Shown here: piece by piece, positions 34,500 through 43,940 of the stretch | Position numbering within the stretch: position 1 is the stretch's first letter | Layout of the letters: each line of letters starts with the position of its first letter | Source: Actinokineospora baliensis | GTDB taxonomy: Bacteria > Actinomycetota > Actinomycetes > Mycobacteriales > Pseudonocardiaceae | Length of the DNA stretch: 64,000 nucleotides | Assembly (NCBI RefSeq): GCF_016907695.1 | Contig: NZ_JAFBCK010000001.1 | Coordinates: 5,444,001 to 5,508,000 of the forward strand | Direction: 5' to 3' | Notes under the pieces: model-generated | Database searches by the model: none | What the model was told of the DNA's origin: nothing | The model's input: the letters and a program-made list of their open reading frames with translations, nothing else | Made by a program: the position numbers and the translations under genes

Positions 34500-36599
34500 G
34501 TGGGACCGATGCACGGGAGTCACGGCCGACGACGGGCCGGAGTCGCCAACAACCCGTTCGCACCACTGGTCGAATGGGGCCATGCTGGGGTGGGGAGGTG
34601 GCGGGTGCGGCGGTTCTTCGAGCGGGACGGGGTCGTGCGGGGGTGTGTCAGCTTCGACGGGAAGCGGTTGCCGAGGGTTCGGGAGGTCGCTGATCCGGCC
34701 TGGGTGGGGGTGCACCGGACCGGGGCACGGGTGACCGCATACGTGGGGCGGGATGTGGACGAGGAGTTGGGGGGCCTCGTCGGGGGTGGGGGGTTTGTGC
34801 TGTTGGTGGGGGACTCGGCGGCGGGGAAAAGTCGAGCGGCGTTTGAGGCGGTGCGGGGGCAGCGGCCCGGGGATGAGTTGTTGGTGCCGCGGACGCGGGC
34901 GGATGTGGCGGCCGCGGCGGAGTATGCGATGCGGCGACGGGGGTGCGTGTTGTGGTTGGACGACCTGGAGCGGTTCGTGGGTGGGGCGGACGGGCTCAAC
35001 GCGGCGCAGGTGGCGGGGCTGGTGGGCCGGGGGGCCGCGGTCTTGGTGTGCGCGACCTTGCGGGTGGAGGAGCGCGGTCGGTTGCTGGACGTGGGGCGCG
35101 GCGGGGATGAGTCGAACCGGGGCGGGGCCAGGGAGGTGGGGCACATCCTGCGGCTCGCCACGACCGTGCACCTCAACCGGCGGTTCTCCCCCGGCGAGCT
35201 GACCAGGGCAGAGTCGACAGCCGCGCGAGACCCGCGGGTCGGGGAAGCTCTGGCGCACGCCGATTGGTGCGGGGTCGCGGAGTACCTGGCGGCGGGTCCG
35301 CAACTGTTGGCGAAGTGGCATGACGGCTGGGCGCCCGGAGCCCAGCCACGCGGGGCCGCACTGGTGGCCGCCGCCGTTGACGCCCGGCGGGCCGGGTTCC
35401 TGCGGCCTGCGACCAGGGAACTGCTGGTACGGCTGCACGAGCTGTACCTGGAGGCGGCGGGCGGGACGCGGCTAAGGCCGGAGCCGCTGGAGGAGGCGTT
35501 CACCTGGGCGGAGGAAGTCCTGCACGCGACCGCGGCGTTGCTGCACGTGGATCACGCTGGCAGCTACGTCGTCTTCGACTACCTCGTCGACAACGCGCAG
35601 CGGCAGTCGACCGCGGATGACCACGTCCCGGCGGGGACGCTGCGCGTCCTGCTCGACTACAGCGACCCAGTCGACACCTTCGCGATCATCGACCTCGCCA
35701 TCGACCGCGGCTGGTACGACCTCGCGGACACTGCCTCCGGCGTCCTCAACCGGCTGACCGCGGCGCTGCCCGGCGAGCACCCGGACGCCCTAGCTGCCGC
35801 GCACTACCGGGCACGCATCGCGATGTGGCAAGGCGACTACCAACTGGCCTGCGACACCTACCGCGACGTCCTCGGCAAGAGGACCGCGGTACTCGGCGAC
35901 TCCCACCACAGCACCCTCGCGACGCGCCACGACTACGCGTGGACGCTGTCGGCCTGCGGTTCCCACGCCGCCGCCGAGCACGAGTTCACCGCCGTCGTCG
36001 AGCTGCGAACCTCGGTGCTCGGCGGGGAACACCGGTTGACCTTGAGTGCCCGGCACAACCTGGCGTGGGTGATCTTCCAAGCTGGGGACCCACCGCGGGC
36101 GAAGGCGCTGTACGAGGAGGTCCTGGCGTTGCGCACCAAGACCCTCGGGTACGACCACGAGGCCACGCTCACCACCCGCCACGACCTCGCCCGGGTAGCC
36201 GCCCGCCTCGGCGACCACGGCACCGCCGAAGCCGAGATCACCGCTGTCCTAACGGGGCGCCTGAGCTACCTCTCCCCTGACCACCCTTACGTGCTGACAG
36301 TGCGACACGACCTCGCCGCCCTTGCCTTGGCGGGTGGGCGGCTGGCGGACGCGGAGAAGCAGTTCGCGGCGGTTCTGGACGATCGGACACGGGTGCTCGG
36401 CTCCACGCACACCCACGTGGCCACGACGAGGCTCGAGCTCGCCCGGGTCACCGCCATGCGGGGCAACATCGCCGCAGCGCAGGTCTTGTACCGGAGCGCG
36501 CTTGACGCCATCCGGCGTGCTTTCGGTGCTGACAACCCGACTACCCTCGCGGCCACCGCCGAGCTCGCCGCGCTACCGGAGTCCCCGGAGTCCCGGTGA
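34500..36599 (+). CDS. NTPase with C-terminal tetratricopeptide repeats
   Basis: A protein of up to 699 aa; the exact start within the first 50 codons is uncertain. LLVGDSAAGKSRAAFEAV near residue 105 is a Walker A, and CVLWLDDLERFVGG near residue 160 is a Walker B. From about residue 420, repeats such as QLACDTYRDVLGKRTAVLGD, AEHEFTAVVELRTSVLGGEH and AKALYEEVLALRTKTLGYDH form five kinesin-light-chain-like TPR units of ~42 residues. The plan fits a STAND-like switch without a recognisable effector domain. It is followed by two decayed copies of its own 3' end. Confidence 0.8.
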   Translation: MGPMHGSHGRRRAGVANNPFAPLVEWGHAGVGRWRVRRFFERDGVVRGCVSFDGKRLPRVREVADPAWVGVHRTGARVTAYVGRDVDEELGGLVGGGGFVLLVGDSAAGKSRAAFEAVRGQRPGDELLVPRTRADVAAAAEYAMRRRGCVLWLDDLERFVGGADGLNAAQVAGLVGRGAAVLVCATLRVEERGRLLDVGRGGDESNRGGAREVGHILRLATTVHLNRRFSPGELTRAESTAARDPRVGEALAHADWCGVAEYLAAGPQLLAKWHDGWAPGAQPRGAALVAAAVDARRAGFLRPATRELLVRLHELYLEAAGGTRLRPEPLEEAFTWAEEVLHATAALLHVDHAGSYVVFDYLVDNAQRQSTADDHVPAGTLRVLLDYSDPVDTFAIIDLAIDRGWYDLADTASGVLNRLTAALPGEHPDALAAAHYRARIAMWQGDYQLACDTYRDVLGKRTAVLGDSHHSTLATRHDYAWTLSACGSHAAAEHEFTAVVELRTSVLGGEHRLTLSARHNLAWVIFQAGDPPRAKALYEEVLALRTKTLGYDHEATLTTRHDLARVAARLGDHGTAEAEITAVLTGRLSYLSPDHPYVLTVRHDLAALALAGGRLADAEKQFAAVLDDRTRVLGSTHTHVATTRLELARVTAMRGNIAAAQVLYRSALDAIRRAFGADNPTTLAATAELAALPESPESR

Positions 36600-37020
36600 C
36601 AGTGGCGAAGCGGCGCCACGGTCACCGAGATCAACCGGCTACGGCACCCGGTGCGAGAAGAACGCTGTTGCTGTCCAACTGAAAGCACGGTCCCTGCGCC
36701 GAAGCGCGCTCGACGACCTCCGCCGTGCCTCCGGCGCAGACAACCCGAGCGACCGCTGCCGAGCTCACCGCGTTGCGGGAGTCTCCGAAGTGACTGCCAG
36801 TGCCTCGACGACCGTGGCGAAGCGGTGCCACAGTCACCGAGATCAACCGGCTGCGGCACTCGGTGCAGGACCACCCGGCTGGGTCGCGGGCCTCGCTCGC
36901 CGAGCTTCGGGGTGCCTCCGGGCGCAGCCGACCCGGGCCGCCGCCGCGGTGCCGGGCCCCGGAGTGACTTCCGCTGTCTCGATCACCGTGACGACCCAGT
37001 GCCACGGTCACCGGGACCAC
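36494..37020 (+). repeat. Two decayed tandem copies of the TPR gene 3' end and flank
   Basis: The gene's last exon-like stretch (from agcgcgcttgacgcc at 36494) and its downstream flank (gtggcgaagcgg at 36602) reappear as agcgcgctcgacgac at 36702 with gtggcgaagcgg at 36814. A more degraded version follows at 36890, with its flank at 36988. The coding word GACAACCCGA recurs in the second copy. Spacing is about 190-210 bp. No intact gene lies in 36600-37104; this repeat accounts for most of it. Confidence 0.75.
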
Positions 37021-37104
37021 CAGGGCCGGGGGCCCAAGAGAACCCGCCTTCGACCACCACCGCACCAGCGCGGCCAGGCCACACTCCGGTCACGGGCCGT
37101 CGGA

Positions 37105-40100
37105 TCAACTGGTCATCATGGCCGCCAGTTTCTTGCCGGTGGCCTGGCCGATGAGGGTGCCGCCCTCGATCGCCTCCGGGATGCGTTCGCCCACTGCCTT
37201 CCACTCCGATCCGGTCAGGCGGCCCAACTTGGACGGGCCTACCAGTGGGGCCGACTCGCTGAGCGCGCCGAGGTGGTCGATCGCCGCGTTGGTGGCGGTT
37301 TTGCCCGCTGTCACGCCCACCGCCCCGAGGCCGCCCGCGAGGCTGCCGATCAGGGTGGCGCTCAGGACGCTGTCGAACAGGCCTACGTCGCGGCGGCCGA
37401 CGATCGTGCGTTCGGCGAAGTTGTAGGCGAGTTGGCTGGTGCCGCCCGCCAGTGCCCCGGATCCCACGCCCAGTATCGAGTAGGCCCTCGCCCGGAGCGC
37501 GAAGCCCGCCCTCCAGCGGCCGGTGTTCGCCACGGCTTGGCGGGCCGCGGCCTCGATGCCCTCGGTGACGAACCCGCCGCCCGCACCACCCGCGGCGCCG
37601 AGGGCCGCGCCGATCGCCGAGTTGAACGCCCAGCCCTGCCAGAACTGCTTGGCGGGGGTGTTCCCGTGTTCGAACGAGTAGAACAGCCCGCTCGTGCCGC
37701 CGCCGAGCAGGGCGAGGCCCACCATGCCCAGCCCTGTCCCGCCGGTGAGCCCCAGGACCAGCGCGCCGCCGACGATGAAACCCACGCTCAGAAGTCCCCC
37801 GGTCCATGCGCTCGCGTGCGCCCGGTAGCCGGTCGGGTCGGTGGAGTTCACCGGGTCGTTGAGCTCGAACGCGAAGCGGTTGAGCAACCCGGGCCGGAGT
37901 TCGCCGTGCGCGCCGAGCCCGGGGTCCGGGGTCAGGAACTGGCCGTGGACCGGGTCGTAGTAGCGGCCGCCGAAGTCGTAGAGGCCGATCCGGGCGAGCC
38001 ATTCGCGGTCTTCGAACAGCCGCCTGGGTGTGGTGGTGCCGGTGACCGTGCGCTGGTGCCCGAACGGGTCGTACGCGATCTGGTCGACCAGCGCGCCCCG
38101 CGCGTCGAAGGCGTGGGTGTTGCTGCCCTTCGTGTCCCTGCGGAAGTACGTGACGACGGTCTGGCCCGCGTGGCCGCTGACCACCGCGGCCGTGCCCGCG
38201 CCGTCGGCCAGGTACCGGTCGACGGTCTCCTGCCCGCTCGGGGTCCGGGTGATCCGGTAGCCCGAGCCGATGTGCAGCGTCACCGTGCCGTCGGCGGAAG
38301 TCCTGCGCAGCACCTGGCCCTCGTGGTCGGTCACCACGGCGGCGACGACCGCGCCGCCCGGTCCCCGGACGGAGGCGAGTGCTCCGAACCCGTCGTATGC
38401 GAAGGTCAGCGTCTCCCCGCCGGACGTGCGCGTCGCCGTTCGGCCGCAGGCGTCCTGGGTCGCCTGGTAGACGAACTGGCCGTCGGTGCTGCCGCCGCGG
38501 GCGAAGTGCGCCTCGTAGTCGTAGCTCACGCCGTCGCGGCCGCGCAGGTTGCCGGACCGGTCGTACTCGTAGCGGCTCGGCGCCGCGCTCCCCCGGGTCG
38601 CGCCGACCAAGCGGTGGCCGAGGTAGCTGAACGCGATCGACTCGGACGGGGTGACCTTGTCGTGGACCGCGGTGAGCCGGTTCCGCGGGTCGTGGTCGTA
38701 GGAGACGTCGACCGCGGTGACACCCGACGGCCCGATGACCTGCTCCGCGAGCCGTTGCCCGGTCGGGGCGCAGGTGTAGGTGGTGACCAACTGCTGGTTC
38801 TCCGCGCCGTACAACAACTTCAGCGGAGTCCCCCACGCGCTGTGCGCGTCGAGCGGCTGCGCCACCGCGGCCGCACCCAGTGTCCGGCTGATCAAGCGGC
38901 CGTACGAGTACGCGGTCTGTTCGACGGTCGCGTCCGGCAGGGTGCGGGTGATGACCCGCCGCTGCGGGTCACGGGTCACGGAGGTGGTGTACGGGTTCTC
39001 CCCCACCAGGGTGACCGTGGTCGCGCTGATCTCGCCCCAGGCGTCGTAGGTGTAGTCGTGCCGGGACTGCTCGACGCCCTTGTCGTCGCGGACCGCGACC
39101 CGGCAGACCCTGCCGAGCCCGTCCCCGTTCGCGGTCAGGTCGTAGGTGTAGGCGACCACCCGTTGGTCGGACAGGTGTTTCGCTGCGATCCGGCGCAGGT
39201 GGTCGTAGTCGTAGCCGGTGACACCGCCGCCCGCGTCGGTCTGCTTGGACAGCAACCCGGTCGCGGTGTCGTAGGTGTAGCGCATCGCGACCGTTCCCGG
39301 CGTCCCGTGCGGGTTCAGGTCGGGGCAGTCGCTGGTGGTCCGCCTGCCAAGGGAGTCGTAGGTGGTCGTGGTGCTGACCCCGGTCGGACTGCTGGTGGTC
39401 GGTGGATCGGTGGCCCGCACGAGCTTGCCGAGCGCGTCGTAGGCGAAGGTCGTGGTCTCGGCGTCCGCTTCTGGCGCGACGACCACCTCCCGGACCTGGT
39501 CCGCGCCGTCGTAGTGGTGGTGGGTGAACCGTCGGACCGCCGCCACCGCGGTGCCCGCGGCCACCGTCTCGGTCACGACCCCGGCCATCCCGTGGTGCCA
39601 CGTCGTCACCTGCACCGAAGTGCCGTCCGCACCCGCGGGCGTGTGGTGCGAAATCGTCCTGCCCAGCACGTCGTAGGCGGTGGTGGACTTCAGCGTCGAC
39701 GGTGTGTTCGCGAAGTGGGGCAGGGTTCGGCTCACCACCCGACCGTCGCCGTCGTACTCGACGAGCTCGACGACGTCGCCACCGGACTGGCCGGACTGCC
39801 GCCTTGACTCCCTGGTCAGCCCACGTCCGTCCACATAGGTCCGCGCGGTGAGCGTCGTCCTGGTGGTCCCGGTCGGGAACTCCTGCAGCGCCACGGTCGC
39901 CACGATCTGCCCGCCCGAGCCGTCGGACCAGCGGTCCACCCGCTCGACGGTGAGCACCGCGGCGGCGCGGAACCGGGAGACCAGCTCAGGCGTGCCGGTG
40001 ACACACCCCGGCACGGTGTTGGTGTCGCACACCCCGGTGGGCGCGGCTCGCTGCACCGCGGTACTCCTACCGAACGGGTCGTGGGCCAGTACCCGGATCC

Positions 40101-43100
40101 GACCGTTGGCGTCGAGGTGCGCGACCTCAGTCCCGAACCGGGGGTCGTAGCCGTAGCAGTCCACCAGCCTGACTCCCTGGCCGTTGGCCGGGGAGGTGGT
40201 CCGCATCCGGTAGGTGTGGTGGACGGGGTCGAACTCGTGCGTCGTGGGCTCGCCCCCCGGCGGCGTCTCGGACACGCGGTTGCCGTATTCGTCGTACCCG
40301 TATGTCGTGGTGCGGAACGACCCCGCGGTGTCATCCCAATCCCGCGCGGTCAGCACGTCGAAGGTCTTGTCCGCGAAGGTGTTCTCGTGCAACGAGAAGT
40401 CGCCCGGGCGGAACGTCGTGACGTCGGTGTCGAGCCGGTTCCTGGTCACCTTCTCGTAGCGCGGGTACCCGTTCGCGGTGCCGTCGTTGTGGAAGACCCG
40501 GTGCCGGTAGACGACCTCCTCGGGGAACCTCGGCTCACCGGTGCTCGGGTCCACGTAGCCGAGGTAGGCGGCGAACTTCTGGTTCCCGTAGTCGTCGTAG
40601 GCGAACTCCCGCCGGATCGCGAAGTCGAACCGGGTCTCGCCGTAGTCGAAGTGCTTCTCCGTGGTCGCGGTGAGGAAGACCGACGCCACCGCGGCGTTCG
40701 TGCTGCTCGTGTAGGTGTTCTCCGTCGTCGTCATCAGCAGTGCGGCACTGCCCGCAGGCACACGCGGATCGGTACCGGGCAACGCGGCCGTGGACACCTT
40801 GGACGGCACCCCGATGAACGGGTAGTCCTGGTGGTACGAGGTCGTCGTGCGCCTGCCGGGCTGTGGTTCGACCACGACCACCTCCGCGAACCCGAGTGGC
40901 CCACGGCCCATCAGGTCCACTTTCCCGTCCCGGTAGGACAGTGCGTGCTCGACCTCGTACCCGAAGCGGTTGCGGACCGGGTCGGTGCCGCGCGTCCAGC
41001 CGGACACCACGTAAGCGGCGCCGCCGAGCACCGACCGCGCGGGCTCGACGGCGGGGGTCAGCCGCGCGGGGTAGCGCAGTGCGGACACGGCGGGGAAGGT
41101 CGATGGCGTCGTGCTCGTGTAGACCCCCGGGTCCGACAGCGGCGCGTAGCTGATCGAGACCCGGTCGCCGAGCGGGTCGGTGATCGTCTCGACCACGTCG
41201 AGGTGGCGCCCGGTCGACAGGTAGGGCGTCGCCCGCACCTGGTTGCCGCTGGAGACGATCCGGATGAGGTCCGCCTTGCCGTCGGCGTTGACGTCGCCGG
41301 GGACGAACCGGGTCCACTTGACGTCTTGGCCCGCCTGTTCACCGGCGAACGGCGGCAGCTTGCGGAACCCGCCGGAGGGCGAAGCGCGGAACGCGGTGAA
41401 CATGATCCGGTCCGGGGTGCTCCACCAGCCCACGATCGCCGTCGACCCCGCGCCGTCGAGGTCCATCGGGACGACCCTGCCCGCGGTCAGGCGCTCACCG
41501 GGGAAGGTGCTGTCCTCGCCCCTGACGAACTCGCCCGCGCCGGTCGAGCGGAACGCGCACAGGTGCAGCGTCCGCTGGTGGTCGGCCCAGATCTGCACCA
41601 GGTCCTGGCTGCCGTCGGCGTTGACGTCGACCGGCAGGAACGCGATCTGGTCGGCGATGGCGAACGTGCCGAGGTCGCTGTGCACCGCAGTGAAGGAGAC
41701 CTGGTCGATACCGCCGCTCGCGGCGAGGTAGGTCGCGACGGTGATCCGCCCGTCCGACCGCCGCCAGGCGCGCACCAGGTCCACCATCCCGTCGCCGGTG
41801 ACGTCGAGCGGCCAGAACCCCAGTTCACCGTCGGGCTTCGCCGGGTCGTCGGTCAGCACGTCGACGGCGGGGGCGAACGTGCCGCCGGCGCCGTACTCCG
41901 ACAGCAGCACCCGCAGGCCGAGCACATCGCCTTTGGCGGGGTCGCGCTTGCTGAACGCCTGCACGATGTCGGTCCTGCCGTCGCCGTTGACGTCCATGGC
42001 GAAGAACCGCAGGTGCTTGGCGTCCCACGTGCCGCCGGTGTCGATCAGGTCGCCGTCGGCCGCGAACCCCGTTCCGGTCGACCGGAACACGGCCAGCTTC
42101 AGCTTCCCGGCCGGACCGCTCGCGTAGGCCACCACCAGATCGGTGCGGCCGTCGCCATCGACGTCGGCTGGCAGCACTTCGTAGCGGTCGCCGAAGGTAC
42201 CCAGGACGGTGGTCCCGCTGTGGGCGAACGTGGTGCCGGTGCCCGCGCCGGTCGCCAGGTAGGTGGTGGCGCGCAGTGCACCGTCGGTCCGGTTGGTCCA
42301 GAGGTGGACGAGGTCGGTGCGCCCCGAGCCGGTGACATCCATGGTCCGCACGTCGGGGCGCTCGGCGGAGACGGCGTCCAACTCCTTGGTCACGCCGACC
42401 TCGAAGGCGGGATCGCCGCCGTCCTGCCAGGTGAACACCGTCGCGGGCAGTTCGGGCGCGCCGTCGGCCGCCGCCCCGGACTCCACGACGGAGGCGATGG
42501 CGCTGCGCTTGGTCGCGACCGTCTCGCGGTAATTGATCTTGTAGCTCCGCACGACCTCGGTACCGACCGAGACGGTGACGCGGGCGAGCCGGGACTTCGT
42601 GCGCACCTGGTACCCGCCGCTCGCGGTGACGATCTCGTCGGGGCGGGGCTCGTGGGTGAAGTCGACGAACCGGGTCGCGACAACGGCGGGCGCGTGCGCG
42701 GTGTAGCTGATGCGCTTGATGTGGAGGGCCCCGTACTCCGCGGCTGTGCCGCCCGGCTCGGTCGTGTACTCGTAGGCGACGCGGTTGCCGTGCAGGTCCT
42801 CGGTCGCGCTCACCGCCCAGAGGCGCGCGTGCGCACCCACCAGCGGCCTGCTGTCGGCGGTGGTGCCGTACCAGGCCCTCGCACCGGACTTCGCGGTGAC
42901 CTCGAAGCCCGCGAGCTCACCGCCGAGCGCCTTGACCTTCTGGTAGCTCTCCACCTCGGTGGCGTAGCGGGTATTGGCGCCGCCGTACTGGCCGTCGACG
43001 GCGATCAGCCGGTGGCCGTCGAGCGCGAAGCGGTCCTTCGGGCCGAAGGAAACAGCGCCGTTGAACCCGTCCACCGCGTAGGTCGCCTTCACCCGCGTGA

Positions 43101-43341
43101 TGGCCGACAAGCCGTCGAGCCGCCACCCGACGCCGAGGTCGCCGTTGCCCTCGGCGTGGTCGTACACCAACGACAACTCGGGCCCCGTCCCGGCGATACC
43201 CGGTGGTACCCGCACCGCCATCCGGTAGGTGGCGTCCCCCCGCGGGCCGACCGCGAACACCCCGGCGGGCAGGCCTGCCGCGCACGTACCGCCCGGCCCG
43301 GCGGCGAGCGCCGCCGGGCCGGTGCCGCGGGACGGGCTCAC
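37105..43341 (-). CDS. TcB/SpvB-type toxin-complex protein with Rhs cocoon
   Basis: A 2078-aa protein from GTG 43341, overlapping the previous stop. Residues ~30-300 resemble the SpvB/TcaC N-terminus (VRVPPGIAGTGPELSLVYDH). Residues ~330-700 contain about seven FG-GAP-like repeats (DVDGDGRTDLVV, DVNGDGRTDIVQ, DVNADGKADLIR) that would form the TcB propeller. TcB middle and Rhs YD repeats follow. The Rhs core FGGRYYDPVHGQFLTPDPGL to LNDPVNSTDPTGY lies near residues 1790-1840. The last ~235 residues are glycine-zipper and hydrophobic, a possible membrane-active cargo. There is no signal peptide and no TcA pore gene in the window. Confidence 0.88.
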   Translation of the reverse strand: MSPSRGTGPAALAAGPGGTCAAGLPAGVFAVGPRGDATYRMAVRVPPGIAGTGPELSLVYDHAEGNGDLGVGWRLDGLSAITRVKATYAVDGFNGAVSFGPKDRFALDGHRLIAVDGQYGGANTRYATEVESYQKVKALGGELAGFEVTAKSGARAWYGTTADSRPLVGAHARLWAVSATEDLHGNRVAYEYTTEPGGTAAEYGALHIKRISYTAHAPAVVATRFVDFTHEPRPDEIVTASGGYQVRTKSRLARVTVSVGTEVVRSYKINYRETVATKRSAIASVVESGAAADGAPELPATVFTWQDGGDPAFEVGVTKELDAVSAERPDVRTMDVTGSGRTDLVHLWTNRTDGALRATTYLATGAGTGTTFAHSGTTVLGTFGDRYEVLPADVDGDGRTDLVVAYASGPAGKLKLAVFRSTGTGFAADGDLIDTGGTWDAKHLRFFAMDVNGDGRTDIVQAFSKRDPAKGDVLGLRVLLSEYGAGGTFAPAVDVLTDDPAKPDGELGFWPLDVTGDGMVDLVRAWRRSDGRITVATYLAASGGIDQVSFTAVHSDLGTFAIADQIAFLPVDVNADGSQDLVQIWADHQRTLHLCAFRSTGAGEFVRGEDSTFPGERLTAGRVVPMDLDGAGSTAIVGWWSTPDRIMFTAFRASPSGGFRKLPPFAGEQAGQDVKWTRFVPGDVNADGKADLIRIVSSGNQVRATPYLSTGRHLDVVETITDPLGDRVSISYAPLSDPGVYTSTTPSTFPAVSALRYPARLTPAVEPARSVLGGAAYVVSGWTRGTDPVRNRFGYEVEHALSYRDGKVDLMGRGPLGFAEVVVVEPQPGRRTTTSYHQDYPFIGVPSKVSTAALPGTDPRVPAGSAALLMTTTENTYTSSTNAAVASVFLTATTEKHFDYGETRFDFAIRREFAYDDYGNQKFAAYLGYVDPSTGEPRFPEEVVYRHRVFHNDGTANGYPRYEKVTRNRLDTDVTTFRPGDFSLHENTFADKTFDVLTARDWDDTAGSFRTTTYGYDEYGNRVSETPPGGEPTTHEFDPVHHTYRMRTTSPANGQGVRLVDCYGYDPRFGTEVAHLDANGRIRVLAHDPFGRSTAVQRAAPTGVCDTNTVPGCVTGTPELVSRFRAAAVLTVERVDRWSDGSGGQIVATVALQEFPTGTTRTTLTARTYVDGRGLTRESRRQSGQSGGDVVELVEYDGDGRVVSRTLPHFANTPSTLKSTTAYDVLGRTISHHTPAGADGTSVQVTTWHHGMAGVVTETVAAGTAVAAVRRFTHHHYDGADQVREVVVAPEADAETTTFAYDALGKLVRATDPPTTSSPTGVSTTTTYDSLGRRTTSDCPDLNPHGTPGTVAMRYTYDTATGLLSKQTDAGGGVTGYDYDHLRRIAAKHLSDQRVVAYTYDLTANGDGLGRVCRVAVRDDKGVEQSRHDYTYDAWGEISATTVTLVGENPYTTSVTRDPQRRVITRTLPDATVEQTAYSYGRLISRTLGAAAVAQPLDAHSAWGTPLKLLYGAENQQLVTTYTCAPTGQRLAEQVIGPSGVTAVDVSYDHDPRNRLTAVHDKVTPSESIAFSYLGHRLVGATRGSAAPSRYEYDRSGNLRGRDGVSYDYEAHFARGGSTDGQFVYQATQDACGRTATRTSGGETLTFAYDGFGALASVRGPGGAVVAAVVTDHEGQVLRRTSADGTVTLHIGSGYRITRTPSGQETVDRYLADGAGTAAVVSGHAGQTVVTYFRRDTKGSNTHAFDARGALVDQIAYDPFGHQRTVTGTTTPRRLFEDREWLARIGLYDFGGRYYDPVHGQFLTPDPGLGAHGELRPGLLNRFAFELNDPVNSTDPTGYRAHASAWTGGLLSVGFIVGGALVLGLTGGTGLGMVGLALLGGGTSGLFYSFEHGNTPAKQFWQGWAFNSAIGAALGAAGGAGGGFVTEGIEAAARQAVANTGRWRAGFALRARAYSILGVGSGALAGGTSQLAYNFAERTIVGRRDVGLFDSVLSATLIGSLAGGLGAVGVTAGKTATNAAIDHLGALSESAPLVGPSKLGRLTGSEWKAVGERIPEAIEGGTLIGQATGKKLAAMMTS

Positions 43342-43940
43342 AGGGTCTTCACCCGGAAGGCGCTGCCCGCCCAGGGCTCGAAGTTGCCCTGGGCGGCGAA
43401 CACGGCCGCGACGCCGTTGACCGGGTACAGCGTCACGGAATCATCCGCGTCCGAGCCGGAGTCACTCCAGATCGACTTGCCCACCGAGGTCTCTTCGACC
43501 CAGTCCACCCGGATGCAGGCCAGGTGGTAGAGCCGTTCCGGCTTCTTGTACCCCCGGTTCACCACGCAGCCGATGCTGACGTAGCCGTCCGGCGGCACCG
43601 AGTACCAGATGGCACCGTCGTGGTCGCCGCCGGAGTCGCTGTCGCTCCAGACCTTGCGGTAGCCGATCGGGTTCTTCACCAACGGGTTCGACAAGTCGTC
43701 GTTGACCGGCTTGACGATGACGGCCGTGGTGTCCGGGGAGCCGTTGTGGTTGCCCTGCGCGTAGTCGCCGAGGTAGTAGAAGCCCTCCGGTGGCCGCGGC
43801 CGCCAGATCGTCACGCTGCGGTGCGCGCCCGAACCCGCGTCGCTCCACCGCCAGTTGAACTTGCTGGTGGTGCTCACCACCAGCGTGGGCTCACCGGTCG
43901 GGTCGGTCCGGTGGTCCGGGGTCTGTCGGATGTCGGTCAT
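43338..43940 (-). CDS. Vps62-family-like protein
   Basis: A 200-aa protein from ATG 43940, overlapping both neighbours by 4 bp (ATGA, GTGA). Three internal repeats are visible: WRWSDAGSGAHRSVTIWRP, KVWSDSDSGGDHDGAIWYS and SIWSDSGSDADDSVTLYP. This threefold WSDSGS plan, together with PPEGFYYLGD and PPDGYVSIGCVV, matches Vps62/DUF946-like proteins, which suggests a pseudo-symmetric beta fold that may bind sugars or membranes. No signal peptide. Translational coupling to the TcB-like gene implies complex formation or an accessory targeting role, which is inferred. Confidence 0.8.
   Translation of the reverse strand: MTDIRQTPDHRTDPTGEPTLVVSTTSKFNWRWSDAGSGAHRSVTIWRPRPPEGFYYLGDYAQGNHNGSPDTTAVIVKPVNDDLSNPLVKNPIGYRKVWSDSDSGGDHDGAIWYSVPPDGYVSIGCVVNRGYKKPERLYHLACIRVDWVEETSVGKSIWSDSGSDADDSVTLYPVNGVAAVFAAQGNFEPWAGSAFRVKTL

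Noticed and set aside
40081..43530. A 1149-codon + strand open frame opposite the TcB-like gene
   Set aside because: It is an antisense shadow with Arg/Val/Gly-biased composition and no domain, whereas the minus strand shows FG-GAP and Rhs motifs.
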